DNA of 64,000 nt from Rhodosorus marinus (Eukaryota; Rhodophyta; Stylonematophyceae; Stylonematales; Stylonemataceae). Both the position numbers and the translations under genes were made by a program. The notes under the pieces were generated by a model that was not told the DNA's origin, searched no databases, and worked only from the letters and a program-made list of their open reading frames with translations. Each line of letters opens with the position of its first letter. Position 1 is the first letter of the stretch. Below are positions 59,807 to 64,000 of this stretch, in pieces. Location of the stretch: positions 1,769,001-1,833,000 of the forward strand of contig JAMWBK010000008.1 of the NCBI GenBank assembly GCA_029953675.1, in the 5' to 3' direction.

Positions 59807-61730
59807 CGCCTCAAACCAAACAAATAATAAAAACAGCTACACAGCGCAAGACCACCACGGCGTCCTCCACCGCACCAACCAAAAAAAACAAAAACCAGCG
59901 ACAAGAGAGGTAACACCGAAAGAAAAGAGAAAACGGCTCAATCTATACACCCTCAGAAATGTTTCATACTCCTCTCACAGACAAAACAAAACAAACCCTT
60001 CTTCCTTTTCTACAAAGGTACCTCCGTCCTACCCTTTCCCTACTCCTTATCCATCCCCACCATCCCCAATCCTTCAATTTCAAAGCTCTTATGTGACTAA
60101 TGGTCCTCCAACAAATCCTCCCAAAATAGCCCAAGAAGCCTGGGCACCGAAAGGTCAGACTATTGGGGGTTCATTTAAGCAATTTTGCTCGTTTTTTTTA
60201 ACGTCCTGTCAAGATGTTATCAAATTTTCAAGAACGATAGACCTAAAGCAACAACTTTCATACTAAGCATCGCTTTTTGCAAGAGACTTCGTCATCGTTT
60301 GTATATTTTGTATATTTTAGGGCTGTTTTGGGCGCGAATTTTTGTCGATTGGAGAGAGCACAATTGGTTCTATCGATAGTACACTTTATGTTTAATGTTA
60401 ATTCGGTAAATAATTCTTTTTATGATATTTATTTTCCGTTTTATGGGTGATGATGATTGTTATTACACAATAGGATAGTAGAGGATGGTTGGCAGGGATA
60501 GGAACACTCCGGCTTTTTTTACTAATTTACGAAAGAAAAAAGCAATCGCGGAGGGGGGACTAGGTAGGCAGTTCTTGCTTTATATTTTTAGTTTGTTTCG
60601 TGGGAATTATAGGCACCTGACCGGATTTTTACGTCGTCTCGTGGTGTGGGGGGGTGTATTCGGTGGTGCGGCAAATTTTTTTAAGGGTACTTGAGTTTTG
60701 GTATCAGGAGCCATATCGAAATATAGGAAGCGCTGAATGCTATTGAATTTGATGAATTTCTTCCTTACTTTTCAGGAAACGCAGATCACGAGGGATTCTG
60801 GTGACATAGTGATAGATCGCGTTGGTGATTTTTTTGCAATCTAATAAGGGGTGGTATGTATATATCAATTTGGATGAATATGGATGATAAAATTTCAAAT
60901 ATTAAATAATCTTCTCGAACAATACTCCGGCTACTAGCCATGTTGGGGTTTGCAAATCCAGGAAACGGGGGGAGGGCACTGACTCGTCAATCCGTCATCG
61001 GTTGGGCGCCCCTGATGTAGGAAATTAAAAACGCCCGAAAGCAATCCGTCACCGGAAACTGTGGAATGAATATCGAAAATAAATACGACTCTGTCGACCC
61101 TAAAATGGAAAATCAGAGAGCTGTCTTATTATATGGCTAAGATTTTTTTCTGAGAGAAGGGGGGCGCGGAGGGGAGGGGGTGGGTGTTTGTGTATGTGTG
61201 TCTGTGAGCTGGTTCAATCAGCATTCGCGAATTAGCTTCGTCCTATAGCTCGTCGTTATGAGTCTTTGGGGACAGTGCTTGAGTCCCTCCCCGTGGTTGC
61301 TTGAGTGCTTTAGGGGGATCAACTTGGGCGTTGCTAGCGCCCTTGAAATCTCTTCTAAGTGTTGTCTAGGGGTGGAGTTCCGCCGAGCTGCGGCATATCC
61401 CACCAGTGCCGGGTTCCTTCTGGATTTTTTTCAATTTCCTGAATCATTCATTGATTTCATAGGCTTTCGGCATTCCCGCCCCTCCCCAGCTCCCTCCCCA
61501 GCTCAACGGCCCCGAAAAAAAAGAAAAAAAAGGACAGCCTGTCCTTAGTTTTTAATAAATGAATTGTGCTAGACGTTTTGTTTTCAAATCCACGTTTCCC
61601 AGGATATCGTCCAATCACAAGTCTCGCATAAAGGGGCAAACTAAATTTAGAACTCTTATCTTTTTCATGGCTTATCTACATAAAGCTATAATTTTCAGTA
61701 ATTGTCATTTGTGTTGACGGTTCTTAATGT
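59807..61730. other. Intergenic region, no gene seen
   Basis: About 1.9 kb. C/A-rich near the bHLH start, then AT-rich from 60180. A 96-codon plus-strand ORF (61258-61548) has no motif. G-rich tracts near 61155-61185. Confidence 0.5.
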
Positions 61731-61806
61731 AGAAGAGTCGGAAATTTAGGATCAGCTAATTCAATCAATGTTTTGAATTAGCTGATCCTAAATTTCCGAC
61801 TCTTCT
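61731..61806. repeat. Perfect 34-bp inverted repeat with 8-nt loop
   Basis: Arms 61731-61764 and 61773-61806 are exactly complementary over all 34 positions; the loop is TCAATGTT. The arms begin AGAAGAGTCGG and end AATTCAA. A perfect palindrome of this length is not expected by chance. Just outside, GACAGCCTGTCC (61534-61545) and GACAGGCTGTCT (61826-61837) form a second, outer inverted pair about 280 bp apart. Confidence 0.95.
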
Positions 61807-62160
61807 CGTTCGAAGAAATTGTATGACAGGCTGTCTAGGAAAACTTTCTGTGTTTTACGTCTCAAACTGCCAGCTGGGTATTGCCTCAATTACTTCAGAT
61901 TTCCGGTTTTATTTCCCCCTAATTACTCCCTAATTAGGTAATATATCCCAATTCTATCTTGTTTTCTCCTATATCTTGCTTTTCTTTTCTTCTCTGCCCA
62001 GGTAACCTGGGAAATATCGAGTTTGCCCATCGTACTTATACTCTTGCTCCATCGGGATGTGCAATAACTATAAAGTCAAAAAGGGTGTTGCAGCTCCAGA
62101 GATTTTGGAACAGCCCTAGCATAATTTTGCATAGCCGGACATTGCTGGAAGGTGGAGACG

Positions 62161-62352
62161 TCACATCCCTGCCACGGAAGAAGAAGCGCGGGGTCGGGCA
62201 GATGCAGCAGCACGATGAAAGTTCATGTAGTAGCGAATTTGCCTTTTTGTAGCAGCGGTTTGTGGCAACTGATGAGCTGCAATCCATCGAGCATCAGCTA
62301 CAGTTTCACCCTCGAAGTATACCATATATTCGCTGGTTCCCTCTGGTTTCAT
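62161..62352 (-). pseudogene. Integrase C-terminal chromodomain fragment
   Basis: The segment SEYMVYFEGETVADARWIAA matches the chromodomain pattern EYxVxFxGExxxDAxWxxxxxL found at the end of chromovirus integrases, where it guides integration to particular chromatin. It is followed by a basic tail. It begins in a frame overlapping the end of the gag-like fragment, so a deletion has joined gag to the end of pol. Confidence 0.6.
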
Positions 62353-62403
62353 CCGATGACCAAGTACGGATTTGATTCAAAGTCCGCGTAGGTTGTCGGC
62401 CGC

Positions 62404-62756
62404 TGGTCGTCCGCAATTAAGGTCCACCAGTACGAAGCATCGCTGACCAGGTAACATTCGGCCAAGTTTATCTTGTACGCATCGGCATCATCGGCAAGTT
62501 CCGCCAACTTGAAGTAGGTGCGGAGACTATTCAGGAACGTGCTGATAACTAAAGCATCTCGACGCCCGTCTTAGGTTTCGGGTTGGGGTGCGTGCAACTT
62601 GATCGGGGGCATGTTGGTCAGGTTCTTCTGGATTCTCGTCTCTCTCTTAAGGTCAGGTCCAGGTTTCGAAGTTTCTGGATCAGGTTTAACGGGTTTTCTG
62701 GTTGTGGGCTCATTTTCGTCAGGATCTCTGGTGGCGAATAGGGTCCTTAATCGCAA
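62404..62756 (-). pseudogene. Gag-like fragment with an internal stop
   Basis: A Pro/Lys/Thr-rich leader is followed, after one in-frame TAA near 62573, by a retrotransposon gag core: DALVISTFLNSLRTYFKLAE, a DADAYKINLAECYLVSDASY helix pair, then WWTLI. The WW after an A/S-S-Y step is typical of the Ty3/gypsy gag domain. The stop and the missing downstream part show it is dead. Confidence 0.6.
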
Positions 62757-62784
62757 ACATGCGATGAGACCAGATTTTTACGTC

Positions 62785-63490
62785 TCAAACTGCCAACTGG
62801 GTATTCAGGTTGTGTGTCAGGATGTACTTCTGTTTTTTCCGGTTCGTATTTTGGTGATTCTGGGTTATTTCCTTAAGCATACCCATTAATTGTTGCCAGA
62901 ATAGGCTGGTAAACTTCGTATCGCGATCGGAGACAATTGTTCGGGGTAGTCCCGCAAAGCGTACCCAGTTTTCGAAGAACAGTTCAGCGGTCTTGCATGG
63001 ATCTGCATCTGTCTTTGTTGGGATAAACTTTGCGTATTTCGAAAATCGGCCGACGATTATAAAAATTGCGTCGAAGCCGGATTCAGTCACCGGAAGACTG
63101 ACAATGAAGTCCATCGAGATATCTTGCAACTTTGATTCTGGTACTGGCAGAGGTTGTAAAAGCCCCTGAGCCGCCCTTAATGGTTTCTGACGCTGACATG
63201 TCTCACATTTCTGTATCAGGGACTGGACGTCATCTCGTAAGGTCCGCCAATAATATCGCCGCTTCAACAGGTTCACCCTTTTATGAAGCCCAAAATGTCC
63301 TCCCGTTGGCTCTTCCTGATGCCTCCGTAATAAATCGGGTATGAGTTTCTGGGGCACACAAACACGATGATGTTTGTACAGAATGTCCTGTTTCCTGCGA
63401 AATCCCTGCTCCGCATATTTTGCTGCTTCAGAGTAAACTGCGGTGAAATCAGGATCTTGCAAGTAAGCTTCTGACCAGTCTTCGGAGGGC
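62785..63490 (-). pseudogene. Ty3/gypsy integrase fragment (zinc-binding H2C2 and rve core), truncated
   Basis: The frame begins near 63490 and includes the H2C2 zinc module (H in HRVCVP and GGHFGLHK, C in KCETC), then the rve core with its two Asp in SMDFIVSLP and TIVSDRDTKF. The third acidic residue and the StxxHPQTDGQ block are missing: after FWQQLMGML the sequence diverges to unrelated low-complexity residues and stops. Thus the copy cannot be active. Confidence 0.85.
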
Positions 63491-64000
63491 GAGATATGTA
63501 AATCGCTTATTGCCGTTTTCCTTTGACATCGAGTACCAGAAGGGAACAGAAAATATCGCGGATCCTCTCAGTCGAGGCGCGATCAACCAGATGGCGATCT
63601 CCAGTATCTTGCCCTACGAAGATTGGTCAGAAGATTGGTCAGAAGCTTACTTGCAAGATCCTGATTTCACCGCAGTTTACTCTGAAGCAGCAAAATATGC
63701 GGAGCAGGGATTTCGCAGGAAACAGGACATTCTCTACAAACATCATCGTGTTTGTGTGCCCCAGAAACTCGTACCCGATTTATTACGGAGGCATCACGAA
63801 GAGCCAACGGGAGGACATTTTGGGCTTCATAAAACGGTGAACCTGTTGAAGCGGCGAAATTATTGGCGGACCTTACGAGATGACGTCCAAGTCCCTGATA
63901 CAGAAATGTGAGACATGTCAGCGTCAGAAACCATTAAGGGCGGCTCAGGGGCTTTTACAACCTCTGCCAGTACCAGAATCAAAGTTGCAAGATATCTCGA
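63114..64000. repeat. Long inverted repeat of retroelement pol, arms at least 370 bp
   Basis: The left arm 63114-63482 and the right arm about 63630-64000 are reverse complements with only scattered differences (roughly one per 30-40 bp). The spacer of about 150 bp holds the RNase H end of the right copy. The right arm is cut by the window edge, so its true length is unknown. Confidence 0.93.
63507..64000 (+). pseudogene. Second Ty3/gypsy pol fragment (RNase H end to H2C2), frameshifted, runs off the window
   Basis: It starts within the RNase H C-terminus (SFDIEYQKGTENIADPLSR) and continues into the integrase zinc module (GGHFGLHK). Near 63888 a single extra A relative to the minus-strand copy breaks the frame before KCETC. 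It also has a 13-bp local duplication (GAAGATTGGTCA) near 63619-63643 absent from the other copy. Orientation is opposite to the neighbouring fragment. Confidence 0.85.

Larger units (their letters stand above)
61853..62805 (-). mobile_element. Deleted Ty3/gypsy chromovirus remnant (gag part and chromodomain) between 30-bp direct repeats
   Basis: A 30-bp direct repeat, one mismatch, occurs at 61853-61882 and 62776-62805 (TTTTACGTCTCAAACTGCCA core). Between them the minus strand holds first a gag-like frame (62756-62404) and then a chromodomain-like frame (62352-62161); nearly all of pol is missing. The repeats may be LTR remnants or the footprint of recombination. The element abuts the integrase fragment to its right. 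Confidence 0.55.

Overview
This window is nuclear DNA from a photosynthetic eukaryote. It holds spliced genes with short GT-AG introns, mostly about 70-120 nt, and long non-coding gaps rich in AT stretches, homopolymer runs and degenerate tandem repeats. Three things point to a plastid-bearing alga: a eukaryotic ThiC, a DUF4079 membrane protein of cyanobacterial type, and a starch-synthase-like protein with a glucan-binding module. A red alga is my best guess. That is inference, and another archaeplastid is possible.

Layout. 0-5 kb: a three-exon gene for a very acidic protein (+) and a secreted protein of unknown family (-). 6.9-13.1 kb: a mitochondrial RbfA-like ribosome assembly factor (+), an eight-exon ThiC (+) and a mitochondrial uL18-like ribosomal protein (-). 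14-17.6 kb: Derlin (-) and PTPA (+). 19.7-24.7 kb: a degenerate GT5 starch-synthase-like protein with a C-terminal CBM48 (+), facing a protein with two CAP-N domains (-). 25.9-27.5 kb: an unknown membrane protein (+) and a UPF0548/DUF1990 protein (-) whose stop codons overlap. 30.2-36.1 kb: a protein with a basic region and TPR-like repeats (+), then a PP4R1-like HEAT protein (-). 36.7-42.4 kb: two degenerate tandem-repeat arrays flanking a MAP2K-like kinase (-). 44.9-48.5 kb: DUF4079 (+) and USP39/Sad1 (-). 50.5-59.8 kb: a bZIP factor, a MATE/DinF transporter, a weakly supported ORF and a bHLH factor, all on -. 61.7-64 kb: a perfect 34-bp hairpin and broken Ty3/gypsy chromovirus pieces, two of them forming a long inverted repeat that runs off the window edge.

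The genes do not form one pathway. Most are housekeeping: thiamine synthesis, ER-associated degradation, phosphatase control, splicing and organelle translation. The unusual items are the tandem CAP-N protein, the GT5-like protein lacking hallmark catalytic motifs, the basic/TPR protein, and the repeat and retroelement structures. Exon-intron models were built by hand from frame continuity, splice consensus and family similarity; each spliced model closes in frame.
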